A stretch of 64,000 nt of DNA, from assembly GCA_009777635.1 (NCBI GenBank), contig WRLK01000004.1, forward strand, positions 1-64,000. The letters are read 5' to 3'. The first letter of the stretch is position 1; each line of letters starts with the position of its first letter. The notes below the pieces were generated by a model, which was given only the letters and a program-made list of their open reading frames with translations, had not been told where the DNA came from and did no database searches. This document shows positions 1 to 8,109 of the stretch, piece by piece. The translations under genes and the position numbers were made by a program. The DNA is from Oscillospiraceae bacterium (lineage in GTDB: Bacteria; Bacillota; Clostridia; Oscillospirales; Ruminococcaceae).

Positions 1-99
1 GCGCCTTATAAATATCCGCGGATCATCGAGTTTGTCGATGAGCTGCCAAAGACCATCAGCGGCAAAATAAAACGCGCGGAGCTAAGGAAGAAAAACTAG
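1..99 (+). CDS. AMP-forming acyl-CoA synthetase, C-terminal end only
   Basis: Only the last 32 codons are inside the window, ending in TAG at 97-99. They contain the hallmark end of the ANL superfamily (acetyl/acyl-CoA synthetases): an YKYPR-x-I-E-F-V stretch followed by [11 protein letters not shown], where the SGK lysine is the conserved residue of the C-terminal lid that takes part in adenylation. The substrate cannot be told from this fragment. Medium-chain or benzoate/butyrate-type ligases end in this way, but so do acetyl-CoA synthetases. A strong hairpin follows directly, so this is the last gene of its transcript. Confidence 0.85.
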   Translation, partial: APYKYPRIIEFVDELPKTISGKIKRAELRKKN

Positions 100-114
100 C
101 GGTATTATGTGTAT

Positions 115-160
115 CATGTGTGCATTCCCCTATATAATTGGAATGCACACATGTTTATTT
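115..160. terminator. bidirectional terminator between convergent genes
   Basis: There is a perfect 14-bp stem (115-128 with 140-153) and an 11-nt loop, followed on the + strand by a T-rich run. It sits between the acyl-CoA synthetase end and the convergent DUF4173 gene and can serve both. Confidence 0.8.
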
Positions 161-1680
161 TATTGCGTTTCAGCGTACGTGACCGCCGTGTTGTAGTGGT
201 AGTTTTGATTGTACCGCTCGATTAGCGCGTCGGGGTTTGAGTATCCAAGCACGACATACCATCCAAGCAGGATCATCGCGCACACCGCGATAACCGGCAG
301 CTTTTTCTTTCGCATACGGATACCGCAGCAAATCACCGCAACGGCAAGATAGATTACGAACCATGCCGACAAGAGCCGCAGCCACGTCAACCCGTAGGCG
401 TCAATATAGAGCTTCAGCCTCACAAATCCTGAAACCAGCATTACGCCGGTAAGCGCAAGAAGCGCGGCGAGCAAAATCGTTGTAATTCTGTTTTGTGCGC
501 CGAATTGCAGGAAAACGCCGAAAATCAGCAGGTTGACAGCGCAGACAACCACGGTTTGCGCAAAGCCCTCCCGCGCGTATTCGGAATAGGTCATGCCGCC
601 CGGCAGGCCCGCCCCCGCGAAAAGGTATGTGAACTGAACCGTGCAAAACAAAAGATAAAGCAGCGTCACGGCGCTTAAAACAATGCAACTGATCAGCAGG
701 TCGATTCGCGCCGATATCGTCGGGGCGGTCGTTTCCTGAGTTCCGAACCCCACATTCCACAAAAAGGAATAGAACAGGGTAAATGCAATGGCTATAACAA
801 TCGTGTGCCAAACAAAGGAACCAATATTCCATCTGCCAACGATTTGGTTAAGGTAATATCCGAACACGCGGTCCGCGCTGCCGAGCAGAGGAATGAGGAT
901 GCACAAAAGCAGCAATGTCACACCTGCGCCAAGGCTTGCTTTTTTAACCGTGGATTTATTGCCGCTTGAACAAAGAGCGCCGATTACTTCAAAAAGAACA
1001 GGGATTCCCGAGAACGGCTTGATTACCCATCCCGACAACCAGGCGACCGCCATTTTTCCCGCGTCCTTCAACCGGTACCCGCCGCCCGCGAATTGCGCGT
1101 GGGCCATTAAAACAGCGGGGATCACAAACCAGGTCAAAGAAGCAAACTCATGGTTCCCGAAATAATAGTATCCTTTGTCATGGACATATTTTTCGGAATA
1201 AATCCCTATTAAAAAATTCCATATGCAAAGCAACGCGCTGCATCCAGCCACAAACCATAAGACCTTGCTGTGCGAAATCTTTTTCCAATAAAACGCGTAG
1301 AAAATCACAAGATAGCACAGCCAGAAAATGCCCGCGAACATAATATGCCCGAATCTGTCGACCCAAACGCCGTCGTTAAAGAAAGGCGTATGGGCAAGCC
1401 GGTCGTATAAAATGGCGACGAGCAAGGCAACAGGCAGCAAAATCTTTTCCGCTTTTGAATATTCCCTTTTTTCTTTTTTTAAGGCCTCCGCCGGCAGCGA
1501 TATGAAAGACGCCTGAGCCGGCGCCGGTTGAGGCGTTGCCGGTTGAGGCGTTGCCGGTTGAGGCATCGCCGGTTGAGGCGTTGCCGGTTGAGGCGTTGCC
1601 GGTTGAGGCGTTGCCGGTTGAGGCATCGCCGGTTGAGGTGTTTGCCGGGATTCATGCGGGGTTGGATTGTTAGTCGTCAT
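160..1680 (-). CDS. DUF4173-type polytopic membrane protein with N-terminal PQPAT repeats
   Basis: The protein has about 506 residues. The first ~55 are a low-complexity tail of T/M-P-Q-P-A repeats encoded by 15-bp direct repeats. From about residue 78 onward there are ten or more hydrophobic segments separated by short loops, and the motif TYSEYAREGF in the second half recalls the DUF4173 family. Function is unknown. Two ATG codons are possible: 1686 lies only 3 nt from the AAGGAG motif, whereas 1680 lies 9 nt away and is preferred. The start overlaps the end of the upstream HTH gene, so the two are translationally coupled. It is the third gene of the DUF2975-HTH operon; a role in membrane or envelope sensing is a guess. 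Confidence 0.75.
   Translation of the reverse strand: MTTNNPTPHESRQTPQPAMPQPATPQPATPQPATPQPAMPQPATPQPATPQPAPAQASFISLPAEALKKEKREYSKAEKILLPVALLVAILYDRLAHTPFFNDGVWVDRFGHIMFAGIFWLCYLVIFYAFYWKKISHSKVLWFVAGCSALLCIWNFLIGIYSEKYVHDKGYYYFGNHEFASLTWFVIPAVLMAHAQFAGGGYRLKDAGKMAVAWLSGWVIKPFSGIPVLFEVIGALCSSGNKSTVKKASLGAGVTLLLLCILIPLLGSADRVFGYYLNQIVGRWNIGSFVWHTIVIAIAFTLFYSFLWNVGFGTQETTAPTISARIDLLISCIVLSAVTLLYLLFCTVQFTYLFAGAGLPGGMTYSEYAREGFAQTVVVCAVNLLIFGVFLQFGAQNRITTILLAALLALTGVMLVSGFVRLKLYIDAYGLTWLRLLSAWFVIYLAVAVICCGIRMRKKKLPVIAVCAMILLGWYVVLGYSNPDALIERYNQNYHYNTAVTYAETQ
1521..1640 (-). repeat. 15-bp tandem repeats encoding (T/M)PQPA
   Basis: About eight copies of a 15-bp unit (ggttgaggcgttgcc on the + strand, with variant aggcatcgcc units) lie in frame within the N-terminal tail of the membrane protein. 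Because the unit is a multiple of three, copy-number changes lengthen or shorten the tail without a frameshift. Confidence 0.9.
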
Positions 1681-1891
1681 TGTCATCTTCTCCTTCTATA
1701 TATTCCATGATATCGCCCGGCTGGCAGTTAAGCTCCCTGCAAATGCGGTTCAGCGTAGAAAACCTGATTGCCTTGCCTTTCCCGTTCTTTAGAACCGAGA
1801 GGTTCGCCTGCGTTAAATCAATGCGCGACGCAAGCTCCGACAACCCTATCTTTCGTTTAGCCATCATAACATCCAAATTAACTACAATCAT
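1670..1891 (-). CDS. small XRE/YozG-type HTH transcriptional regulator
   Basis: This is a 73-residue protein that is almost entirely one Cro/C1-type helix-turn-helix. It contains KRKIGLSELASRIDLTQANLS (helices 2-3), an FSTLNRICREL recognition and support helix, and a QPGDIMEY end typical of the YozG/HTH_26 group. An acidic tail (GEDDNDD) follows. It lies between a DUF2975 membrane protein and a DUF4173 membrane protein, and overlaps the latter. The DUF2975-YozG pair is a common Firmicutes arrangement. The regulator probably controls its own operon, for which the 57-bp palindrome upstream is the obvious operator candidate. Confidence 0.88.
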   Translation of the reverse strand: MIVVNLDVMMAKRKIGLSELASRIDLTQANLSVLKNGKGKAIRFSTLNRICRELNCQPGDIMEYIEGEDDNDD

Positions 1892-1906
1892 TTCATATCC
1901 TCCCCG

Positions 1907-2365
1907 CTAAATCGTCAGGTCGTTCTCTTCTTTATAAGCGACGGCCTGACTAAACAGGTTGGCGAGGGTAAACGCAAATAATCCGCCGATTAAAAACAGA
2001 AAGCCACAGCCCATTGTCAAAAATGTAGCGTACATAAAACACTTCAGGAAAAAAATCAATGACAACGAAAGCAAGATCACGCCAATCCTGCCAAGCGCGC
2101 GAACATTGCGTATGACAAAAGGTCCTTTTGGGATTGAGTTTAGCATCCATATCATCTCGGCGATAATCCAAAGCCCCAAAACCGCAACAGACATCAAAAA
2201 TGGAATGATAAAGCTGCGGTATCCCGGTTGCAGGTAATAAGAATCGTAAAAATATCCGGTGTAAGTCTCGAGCATAAACGGCAGCGTAACCGTACCCGCG
2301 ATTCCCAGCACAAAAACGATATACAAGAAGCTCTTGAGTATCCGGCTAACGATTGGCTCTTTCAT
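1907..2365 (-). CDS. DUF2975 family membrane protein
   Basis: The protein has 152 residues and four hydrophobic segments (roughly residues 12-32, 50-68, 90-115 and 118-140), the layout of DUF2975 proteins, which pair with YozG-type HTH regulators. The ATG at 2365 is chosen because a GAGGGG ribosome binding site precedes it. The longer open frame back to 2497 would run through the promoter and the palindrome. It is first in a three-gene operon with the HTH and DUF4173 genes. Biochemical function is unknown. Confidence 0.8.
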   Translation of the reverse strand: MKEPIVSRILKSFLYIVFVLGIAGTVTLPFMLETYTGYFYDSYYLQPGYRSFIIPFLMSVAVLGLWIIAEMIWMLNSIPKGPFVIRNVRALGRIGVILLSLSLIFFLKCFMYATFLTMGCGFLFLIGGLFAFTLANLFSQAVAYKEENDLTI

Positions 2366-2396
2366 AACGGCATCCCCTCGCATGTTTTGTAATGTG

Positions 2397-2425
2397 AGTA
2401 TATCACAGATCAAAACGATAGTCAA
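2397..2425 (-). promoter_or_regulatory. sigma-A promoter of the DUF2975-HTH-DUF4173 operon
   Basis: On the minus strand there is TTGACT (2420-2425), a 17-nt spacer and TATACT (2397-2402). The -35 hexamer is inside the left arm of the palindrome, so a factor bound there would compete with RNA polymerase. Confidence 0.8.
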
Positions 2426-2469
2426 TATAATTTTATCGAATTTCGATAAAATTATATTGACTATCGTTT
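2413..2469. repeat. 57-bp near-perfect palindrome, probable operator
   Basis: Two 28-bp arms (2413-2440 and 2442-2469) match perfectly around a single central base. Each arm carries CGATA and TATCG half sites, so the palindrome can be read as two adjacent operators. Both arms also hold a TTGACT hexamer, one facing each way. Confidence 0.85.
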
Positions 2470-2485
2470 CAGCAGTATTTATAAA
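2457..2485 (+). promoter_or_regulatory. possible divergent promoter on the other arm of the palindrome
   Basis: There is TTGACT (2457-2462), a 17-nt spacer and TATAAA (2480-2485) on the + strand. No + strand gene follows; a transcript would run antisense into the NuoE-like gene. Confidence 0.4.
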
Positions 2486-2530
2486 AAATACAAACACACG
2501 GACGCCCAGCCAATAACGCCCGCGTGTTTG
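2480..2530 (-). terminator. terminator of the NuoE-like gene
   Basis: There is a 14-bp stem (2491-2504 with 2517-2530, two G-U pairs) with a 12-nt loop. On the minus strand it is followed by TATTTTTTATA (2480-2490). Confidence 0.7.
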
Positions 2531-2561
2531 CGGATTGTCGATTATTCCGTATGCTTCACAT

Positions 2562-3065
2562 CTACTCCATCGCGTCGTATTTCGCTACGATTTCCGGGAT
2601 TTCATCGAGCTTGAGGCGCCCGTAAACATCCTCGTTTATCGTGATGACGGGGGCAAGTCCGCACGCGCCGATGCACCGGCACGCCTCCAGCGAGTATTTA
2701 CCGTCCTCGCCGCACCCTCCGGTCGAAACTCCGGTCAGCTCCGCAATCTTATCAAGGATATCGCCGGCTCCCTTAACATAACATGCCGTACCCAAGCAAA
2801 CGGAAATCTTATACCTGCCCTTCGGATTGAGCGAAAACTGCGAGTAAAACGTCACAACGCCGTAAATCTCCTCAAGGCGCAGGTCAAGCTCGTCGGCAAC
2901 GATTTTCTGCACTTCAATCGGCAGATACCCGTAAATATTCTGCGCTTTTTGAAGCGCGGGCATCATAGCCCCGCGCCGGCCTTTCAGCTCATGCAGCGCC
3001 TCCAGCAGCTCGGCTTTTTGTTCCGGAGTCCCTTTAAACGGAACTTTCGTCTTTTTGTTGGCCAT
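2562..3065 (-). CDS. orphan NuoE/HydC-like thioredoxin-fold 2Fe-2S subunit
   Basis: The 167-residue protein matches the 24-kDa (NuoE) subunit family of NADH dehydrogenases and electron-bifurcating hydrogenases over its full length. A helical N-terminal part includes the YGYLP segment (about 45-49) and the EIYGVVTFYSQF segment (about 66-77). The four ligands of the 2Fe-2S cluster follow, as C90-x4-C95 and C131-x3-C135. The family normally works with a NuoF-type FMN/NADH subunit encoded next door. Here the gene stands alone with its own promoter and terminator, so its partner must be elsewhere. Start ATG with GGGGGA upstream. Confidence 0.9.
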   Translation of the reverse strand: MANKKTKVPFKGTPEQKAELLEALHELKGRRGAMMPALQKAQNIYGYLPIEVQKIVADELDLRLEEIYGVVTFYSQFSLNPKGRYKISVCLGTACYVKGAGDILDKIAELTGVSTGGCGEDGKYSLEACRCIGACGLAPVITINEDVYGRLKLDEIPEIVAKYDAME

Positions 3066-3141
3066 AACAAATAATCCCCCATCGTATTCTTTATGTATTT
3101 TGCTGAATATTATTTACAATAAACACAAACTGACCGACTAT

Positions 3142-3170
3142 ATTATAGCAAGTTTTAACCCGTTTGTCTA
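3142..3170 (-). promoter_or_regulatory. sigma-A promoter of the NuoE-like gene
   Basis: On the minus strand there is TAGACA (3165-3170), a 17-nt spacer and TATAAT (3142-3147), about 75 nt before the ATG. Confidence 0.8.
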
Positions 3171-3236
3171 TAAAATAACAATACAAATATATTGTTAAAA
3201 ACTATCTAATTTTTACGAATGCGTGAATCATGCATC

Positions 3237-3265
3237 TTGATATTGACGGCAAATTCAAGTATAAT
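3237..3265 (+). promoter_or_regulatory. sigma-A promoter of valS-folC
   Basis: TTGATA (3237-3242), 17 nt, TATAAT (3260-3265). Transcription would begin near 3272, so the leader is only about 28 nt and has no room for a T-box. This also excludes the upstream ATG at 3219 as the valS start. Confidence 0.8.
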
Positions 3266-3299
3266 AAATAACATTGAATTTGCAGGAGGCGCATATAAA

Positions 3300-5912
3300 T
3301 TGGCAAAAGAGCTTTCAAAAAAGTACGACCCGCTTTCGGTGGAGGATAAAACATACAAGTTCTGGCTAAAAGGCAATTACTTCAGCGCAAAGCCGAACCC
3401 CAAAAAGACGCCGTATTGTATCGTCATGCCGCCGCCGAACATCACGGGGCAGCTGCACATGGGCCACGCCCTTGACAACGCGCTTCAGGATCTTTTGATT
3501 CGCTGGCGCCGGATGCAGGGCTTTGAGGCGCTGTGGGTTCCCGGAACCGACCACGCCTCCATCGCCACCGAGATGAAAATCGTCGAGGCGATGAAAGAGG
3601 ACGGCGTAACGAAAGCCGATATCGGACGCGACGGGTTCCTTGAGCGCGCATGGGAATGGAAGCGGGCATACGGCGGCAGGATTGTGGACCAGCTTAAAAA
3701 GATTGGGAGCTCCTGTGACTGGGAGCGCGAACGCTTCACGATGGACGAGGGCTGCTCCCGCGCCGTTTTAGAGGTGTTTATCCGCCTATATGAAAAGAAA
3801 CTGATCTACCGCGGCGAGCGCATCGTAAACTGGTGCCCGGTATGCTTGACCTCCATCTCCGACGCGGAGGTCGAGCATTCCGAGCATGAGGGCTTTTTCT
3901 GGCATATCAGGTACCCGCTAAAGGACGGCGGCGGTTTCGTCGAAATCGCGACGACCCGCCCGGAAACTATGCTCGGCGACACTGCCGTCGCCGTGAACCC
4001 GAACGACAAACGATACGGCGGCCTTGTTGGGAAAACTCTTGTTTTACCGCTTTTAAACCGCGAAATCCCTATCATCGCCGACGAATACGTCGACCCCGAG
4101 TTTGGAACAGGCTGCGTTAAAATCACGCCCGCCCACGACCCCAACGATTTTGAAGTCGGCCTGCGCCATAGCTTGCCGGTTCTAAACGTGATGAACGGCG
4201 ACGCCACGATAAATGAAAACGGCGGCAAGTACTCAGGAATGACGCGTGAAGACGCGCGCCGCGCCGTCGTCGCCGACCTTGAGGCAGCCGGCCTGCTCGG
4301 CGAAACAAAAAAACACGTCCACAACGTCGGCGCGTGCTACCGCTGCTCGTCGATCGTGGAGCCGCGCGTTTCAATGCAGTGGTTCGTCAAAATGAAGCCG
4401 CTCGCGGAGCCCGCTATCGACGCCGTAAAAACCGGCGAGACGAAATTCGTTCCCGAGCGCTTTGAAAAAATTTATATGAACTGGATGGAAAATATCCGCG
4501 ACTGGTGCATTTCCCGCCAGCTTTGGTGGGGCCACCGCATCCCCGCGTGGTACGACGAAAGCGGGCAAGTCTATGTCGCCCGCACGGAAGAAGAGGCCGT
4601 GAAGCTTTCGGGCGGCAAGCCTCTTACGCAGGACCCCGACACGCTCGATACATGGTTTTCCTCGGCGCTGTGGCCGTTTTCCACGCTTGGCTGGCCCGAC
4701 AAGACACCTGAGCTTGATTATTTTTATCCCACAAGCACACTTGTAACGGGGCATGACATCATCTTTTTCTGGGTTGCGCGGATGATCTTCTCCGGCATCG
4801 AACAGATGGGCAAATCGCCGTTTGATACCGTGTTTATCCACGGGCTGATACGCGATTCCCAAGGCCGCAAGATGAGCAAGTCGCTCGGCAACGGCGTTGA
4901 GCCGCTTGAAGTCATCGCCGAATACGGCGCGGATGCGCTTCGCTTTTCGCTTGCGACCGGCGTGTCGCCCGGGAATGATATGCGTTTTTCCGATGAAAAG
5001 GTTCTATCCGCGCGGAATTTCGCCAATAAAATTTGGAACGCCACGCGCTTCGTCCTGATGAATCTGAGCGACGATTTTGAGCCCGGATTGCCTGAGGAGC
5101 TTGCGATGGAGGACAAATGGGTGCTTTCACGGTACAACGCGCTTGTAGCCGACGTAACCGGCAACCTTGAAAAGTTCGAGCTTGGCGTCGCCGCCGGAAA
5201 GCTCTACGATTTTATCTGGGATATCCTGTGCGACTGGTATATTGAAATCACGAAAAGCCGCGTTTCCGCGGACAGAAGCAGCGCCGAAAAAGCGCAAAAG
5301 GTGCTTGTCTACCTGCTTGACGGCACACTTCGCCTCCTGCACCCGTTTATGCCGTTTATCACAGAGGAGCTTTGGCAGGCCATCCCGCATGAGGGCGAGA
5401 GCATCATGATCTCAAGCTGGCCTCAGTTTTCGCAATCACTTGTCTTTGAAAAAGAGGAGCGCGATTTCACAAGCATCATGGACGTGATCCGCGGGGTGCG
5501 CTCAAGGCGCGCCGAGATGAACGTGCCGCCCTCCAAAAAGGCGAAGATATTCATCGTAACCGACAGCGCCGGAGTTTTCGTGCAAGGCGCTGCGTTTATA
5601 CAGCGGCTCGGCTATGCCTCCGGGATTGAAATTGGCAGCGGTTATGATCCCGATGGCGCAATCCAGATTGTGACGAGCGCAGCGCGCGTGTTTATACCGA
5701 TGGACGAGCTTATCGATATGGAAAAGGAACGGGAAAGACTGGAAAAAGAAAAGGCCGCAGTCCAAAAGGATATCGGCATAATAAACGCAAAGCTTACAAA
5801 TGACGGCTTTATGGCGAAGGCTCCCGATAAGGTCGTCGCCTTAGAACGCGAAAAGCTGAAGGCCGCACAGGAAAAGCTTTCTAAAATCGATGAAAGCATG
5901 AGTGCTTTATAG
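3300..5912 (+). CDS. valS: valyl-tRNA synthetase
   Basis: This class I synthetase charges tRNA-Val in the cytoplasm. At 870 residues it has the usual length. The HIGH motif is HMGH at about 53-56 and KMSKS is at about 524-528. A tungsten of editing-domain sequence lies between (TTRPETMLGDTAVAV, then the GTGCVKITPAHD block that clears mischarged Thr). The C-terminal ~65 residues form the charged coiled coil (MEKERERLEKEK) that binds tRNA. The start is a TTG at 3300, ten nt after AGGAGG; the upstream ATG at 3219 lies within the promoter. folC follows 16 nt later in the same transcript, as in many Firmicutes. Confidence 0.97.
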   Translation: MAKELSKKYDPLSVEDKTYKFWLKGNYFSAKPNPKKTPYCIVMPPPNITGQLHMGHALDNALQDLLIRWRRMQGFEALWVPGTDHASIATEMKIVEAMKEDGVTKADIGRDGFLERAWEWKRAYGGRIVDQLKKIGSSCDWERERFTMDEGCSRAVLEVFIRLYEKKLIYRGERIVNWCPVCLTSISDAEVEHSEHEGFFWHIRYPLKDGGGFVEIATTRPETMLGDTAVAVNPNDKRYGGLVGKTLVLPLLNREIPIIADEYVDPEFGTGCVKITPAHDPNDFEVGLRHSLPVLNVMNGDATINENGGKYSGMTREDARRAVVADLEAAGLLGETKKHVHNVGACYRCSSIVEPRVSMQWFVKMKPLAEPAIDAVKTGETKFVPERFEKIYMNWMENIRDWCISRQLWWGHRIPAWYDESGQVYVARTEEEAVKLSGGKPLTQDPDTLDTWFSSALWPFSTLGWPDKTPELDYFYPTSTLVTGHDIIFFWVARMIFSGIEQMGKSPFDTVFIHGLIRDSQGRKMSKSLGNGVEPLEVIAEYGADALRFSLATGVSPGNDMRFSDEKVLSARNFANKIWNATRFVLMNLSDDFEPGLPEELAMEDKWVLSRYNALVADVTGNLEKFELGVAAGKLYDFIWDILCDWYIEITKSRVSADRSSAEKAQKVLVYLLDGTLRLLHPFMPFITEELWQAIPHEGESIMISSWPQFSQSLVFEKEERDFTSIMDVIRGVRSRRAEMNVPPSKKAKIFIVTDSAGVFVQGAAFIQRLGYASGIEIGSGYDPDGAIQIVTSAARVFIPMDELIDMEKERERLEKEKAAVQKDIGIINAKLTNDGFMAKAPDKVVALEREKLKAAQEKLSKIDESMSAL

Positions 5913-5928
5913 CGAAAGGGACGCCGTT

Positions 5929-7218
5929 ATGATGGATTACAACGAAGCGCTTGAATTTATACACGGGGCGAGATGGCTTGGCTCAAAGCTCGGACTGCGC
6001 CGCGTCGGCCTGCTGCTTGAGCGCATGGGAAACCCGCAAAACAAGCTTCGGTTTATCCATGTGGCCGGAACGAACGGCAAAGGCTCCACATGTGAGATGA
6101 TCAGCCGTATACTCATCGAAGCGGGGTATAAAACCGGGCTTTTCATATCGCCTTATGTCCTTGAATTTCGCGAGAGAATCCAGGTAAACGGCAAAATGAT
6201 CCCCGAGGACGAGCTTGCTAAATCGGTGGATGCTTTAAAGCCATGCTGGAACGCGCTTTGCGCAGAAAAGGAAACACCCACCGAGTTCGAGGTTGTGACA
6301 GCCGCCGCCATGGATTATTTTATGCGTATGCAGTGTGACGTCGTCATTCTCGAGGTCGGCATGGGCGGGCGCCTTGACTCGACAAACATTATTGCTACGC
6401 CGCTTTGTTCGGTTATCACAAGCATCGGCATGGATCATATGCAATATCTCGGCGACACGATTGCCAAGATCGCGGCGGAAAAATGCGGCATCATAAAACC
6501 GCATGGCATTACGGTTTGCAGCCCCGGACAACCGCCTGACGCGATGGAAGTGATCGCCGTTGCATGCAAGGAGCAAAATAACGAGCTTGTCGTACCGTCC
6601 CAGCCGGATGTGTTAAGCTCCGGCATTAACGGCAGTAACATTAGATACAGTGGCTTGGATATTCATATCCCGCTTATCGGCGCGCATCAAATCAAAAACG
6701 CAGTCACGGCCGTCGAAGCTGTGAAAGCCGCTATAAAATCGGAATTTTTAGTAACCGGCGGCAATATCATCTCAGGTATTTCTAAAGCTAAATTCCCCGC
6801 GCGATTCGAAGTGTTATCCGAAAAACCTCTTGTTATCATTGACGGCGCGCACAATCACGCGGGCGCGAAAGCTCTTGCCGACGCTATTAAGCTGCTGGCC
6901 GGACGCAATGTCCATGCTGTATTTTGTGTTATGAATGATAAAGATGCGGATAGTATATTAGGCACAGTATTACCGCTTTGTGAAACCGTTACCGTCGTTG
7001 ATTCGGATATTCCGCGCGCTATGGAGGTATGTAAGACGATAAGCTTAGCATCTAAATACTGCGAAAACATATACGTCGCCGGAATGCTTGAATCCGCTGT
7101 TATCCAGCCTCTCGCGCATGTAAGGGGCGACGATGCGGTTCTTATTTTCGGCTCGCTTTATTTCGCAAGCAAGATAAGGCCGGTCGCAAAATCGCTGCTA
7201 AAACGCTTTCGTGAATAG
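5929..7218 (+). CDS. folC: folylpolyglutamate synthase
   Basis: This Mur-ligase-family enzyme adds glutamate residues to folates using ATP. At 429 residues it has normal length. The P-loop GTNGKGST is at about 47-54, and the second ATPase region EVGMGGRLDSTN lies near residue 145. YLGDTIAKIAAEKCGIIK and the C-terminal domain entry LVIIDGAHNHAGA follow. The ATG at 5929 is chosen for its spacing to GAAAGGG. The gene follows valS closely and ends before a strong terminator. Activity as a dihydrofolate synthase as well cannot be judged from sequence alone. Confidence 0.95.
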   Translation: MMDYNEALEFIHGARWLGSKLGLRRVGLLLERMGNPQNKLRFIHVAGTNGKGSTCEMISRILIEAGYKTGLFISPYVLEFRERIQVNGKMIPEDELAKSVDALKPCWNALCAEKETPTEFEVVTAAAMDYFMRMQCDVVILEVGMGGRLDSTNIIATPLCSVITSIGMDHMQYLGDTIAKIAAEKCGIIKPHGITVCSPGQPPDAMEVIAVACKEQNNELVVPSQPDVLSSGINGSNIRYSGLDIHIPLIGAHQIKNAVTAVEAVKAAIKSEFLVTGGNIISGISKAKFPARFEVLSEKPLVIIDGAHNHAGAKALADAIKLLAGRNVHAVFCVMNDKDADSILGTVLPLCETVTVVDSDIPRAMEVCKTISLASKYCENIYVAGMLESAVIQPLAHVRGDDAVLIFGSLYFASKIRPVAKSLLKRFRE

Positions 7219-7259
7219 GGCTAACAAAGGCTGCGACAAAATTTGATATTTTTTTTAAA

Positions 7260-7297
7260 AAGAATCCTCTATCCTTATGGATAGGGGATTCTTTTTT
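7260..7297 (+). terminator. terminator of valS-folC
   Basis: There is a 15-bp stem (7260-7274 with 7279-7293, one G-U pair), a TTAT loop and a T run. The opposite side also carries an A/T run, so it may work both ways. Confidence 0.85.
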
Positions 7298-7342
7298 GGA
7301 AATACTAGGAACAATAATATCCATCGAAAGGAAGTATTAAGC

Positions 7343-7666
7343 ATGCCGGTCAAAATAACAGTCACGCAAAACACGTTTACGGCCTATCTTTCCGGCGAGA
7401 TTGACCATCACTCCGCAAAGTCGATCCGCGAGGAAATCGATGAGGCCGTTACCCGTATGACGCCCGAAGAAGTGTACCTGGATTTTAAAGACGTCGTGTT
7501 TATGGACAGCTCCGGAATTGGGCTCGTGATGGGTCGTTACTCCCTGATTCAGGAGCATGGCGGCCAGCTCCGTCTTAGAAATATGTCGTCGCATATCAGA
7601 AAGGTGATGAGGCTCGCGGGCCTTGACAGGCTCGTATTGATTGAAAATGGAGGAGTGCGGATATGA
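7343..7666 (+). CDS. spoIIAA: anti-sigma-F factor antagonist SpoIIAA
   Basis: This 107-residue STAS-domain protein frees sigma-F in the forespore by binding SpoIIAB when unphosphorylated. The phosphorylation site lies in MDSSGIGLVMGRY (serines 56-57), matching the B. subtilis Ser58 region. The ATG at 7343 has AAGGAAG nine nt upstream, and the upstream in-frame codons belong to the terminator region. It overlaps spoIIAB by 4 nt (ATGA), giving coupled translation. It is first in the spoIIAA-spoIIAB-sigF operon, which is diagnostic of endospore formers. Confidence 0.97.
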   Translation: MPVKITVTQNTFTAYLSGEIDHHSAKSIREEIDEAVTRMTPEEVYLDFKDVVFMDSSGIGLVMGRYSLIQEHGGQLRLRNMSSHIRKVMRLAGLDRLVLIENGGVRI

Positions 7667-8109
7667 AACGCCAAAACGAAATGAAGCTGACCTTTAAAAG
7701 CCGCGGAATAAACGAAAGCTTTGCAAGAACCGCCGTGGCCGCGTTCGTGGCATCGCTTGACCCGACAGTGGACGAGCTTTCCGACATCAAGACAGCCGTC
7801 AGCGAGGCCGTTACAAACGCGATTGTCCACGGGTACAGGGAAAGTATTGAGAATATCTACATATCGGCGGCAATATATCCGGACAACCGGGTCGTGATCA
7901 AAATAAAAGACAACGGCTGCGGGATTGGCGACATCGGTAAAGCAATGGAGCCGATGTTTACGACATGCACTACGGGCGAACGCGCAGGACTTGGGTTTGC
8001 CGTTATGAAAAGCTTCTGCGACTCTGTCAAGGTCGCGTCACGCGTTGGCAAGGGAACAACCGTCACACTCACGCGCAAAATATCTTCACGAGGGAGCATA
8101 AATGAATAG
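7663..8109 (+). CDS. spoIIAB: anti-sigma-F factor and kinase SpoIIAB
   Basis: This 148-residue GHKL ATPase binds and blocks sigma-F and phosphorylates SpoIIAA. The ATP-binding boxes are visible: N box SEAVTNAIVHGY (about 47-58, Asn52), G1 box DNGCGIG (83-89) and G2 box GERAGLGF (105-112). The lid around TTCTTGERAG is as in the family. It overlaps the upstream gene by 4 nt and the downstream sigF by 8 nt, which supports balanced production of the three partners. Confidence 0.97.
   Translation: MKRQNEMKLTFKSRGINESFARTAVAAFVASLDPTVDELSDIKTAVSEAVTNAIVHGYRESIENIYISAAIYPDNRVVIKIKDNGCGIGDIGKAMEPMFTTCTTGERAGLGFAVMKSFCDSVKVASRVGKGTTVTLTRKISSRGSINE

Noticed and set aside
1521..1640. CRISPR-like array
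   Set aside because: The repeats are 15 bp, contiguous, without spacers, and encode a PQPAT tail in frame.
2535..3074. 179-codon + strand ORF opposite the NuoE-like gene
   Set aside because: It lies antisense to a clear NuoE-family gene, has no ribosome binding site and an arginine-rich composition typical of a shadow frame.
7298..7343. Sigma-H-like motif (AGGAACA ... CGAAAG) before spoIIAA
   Set aside because: The -10-like part overlaps the ribosome binding site, so the transcript would lack it; spacing is also short of the sigma-H consensus.
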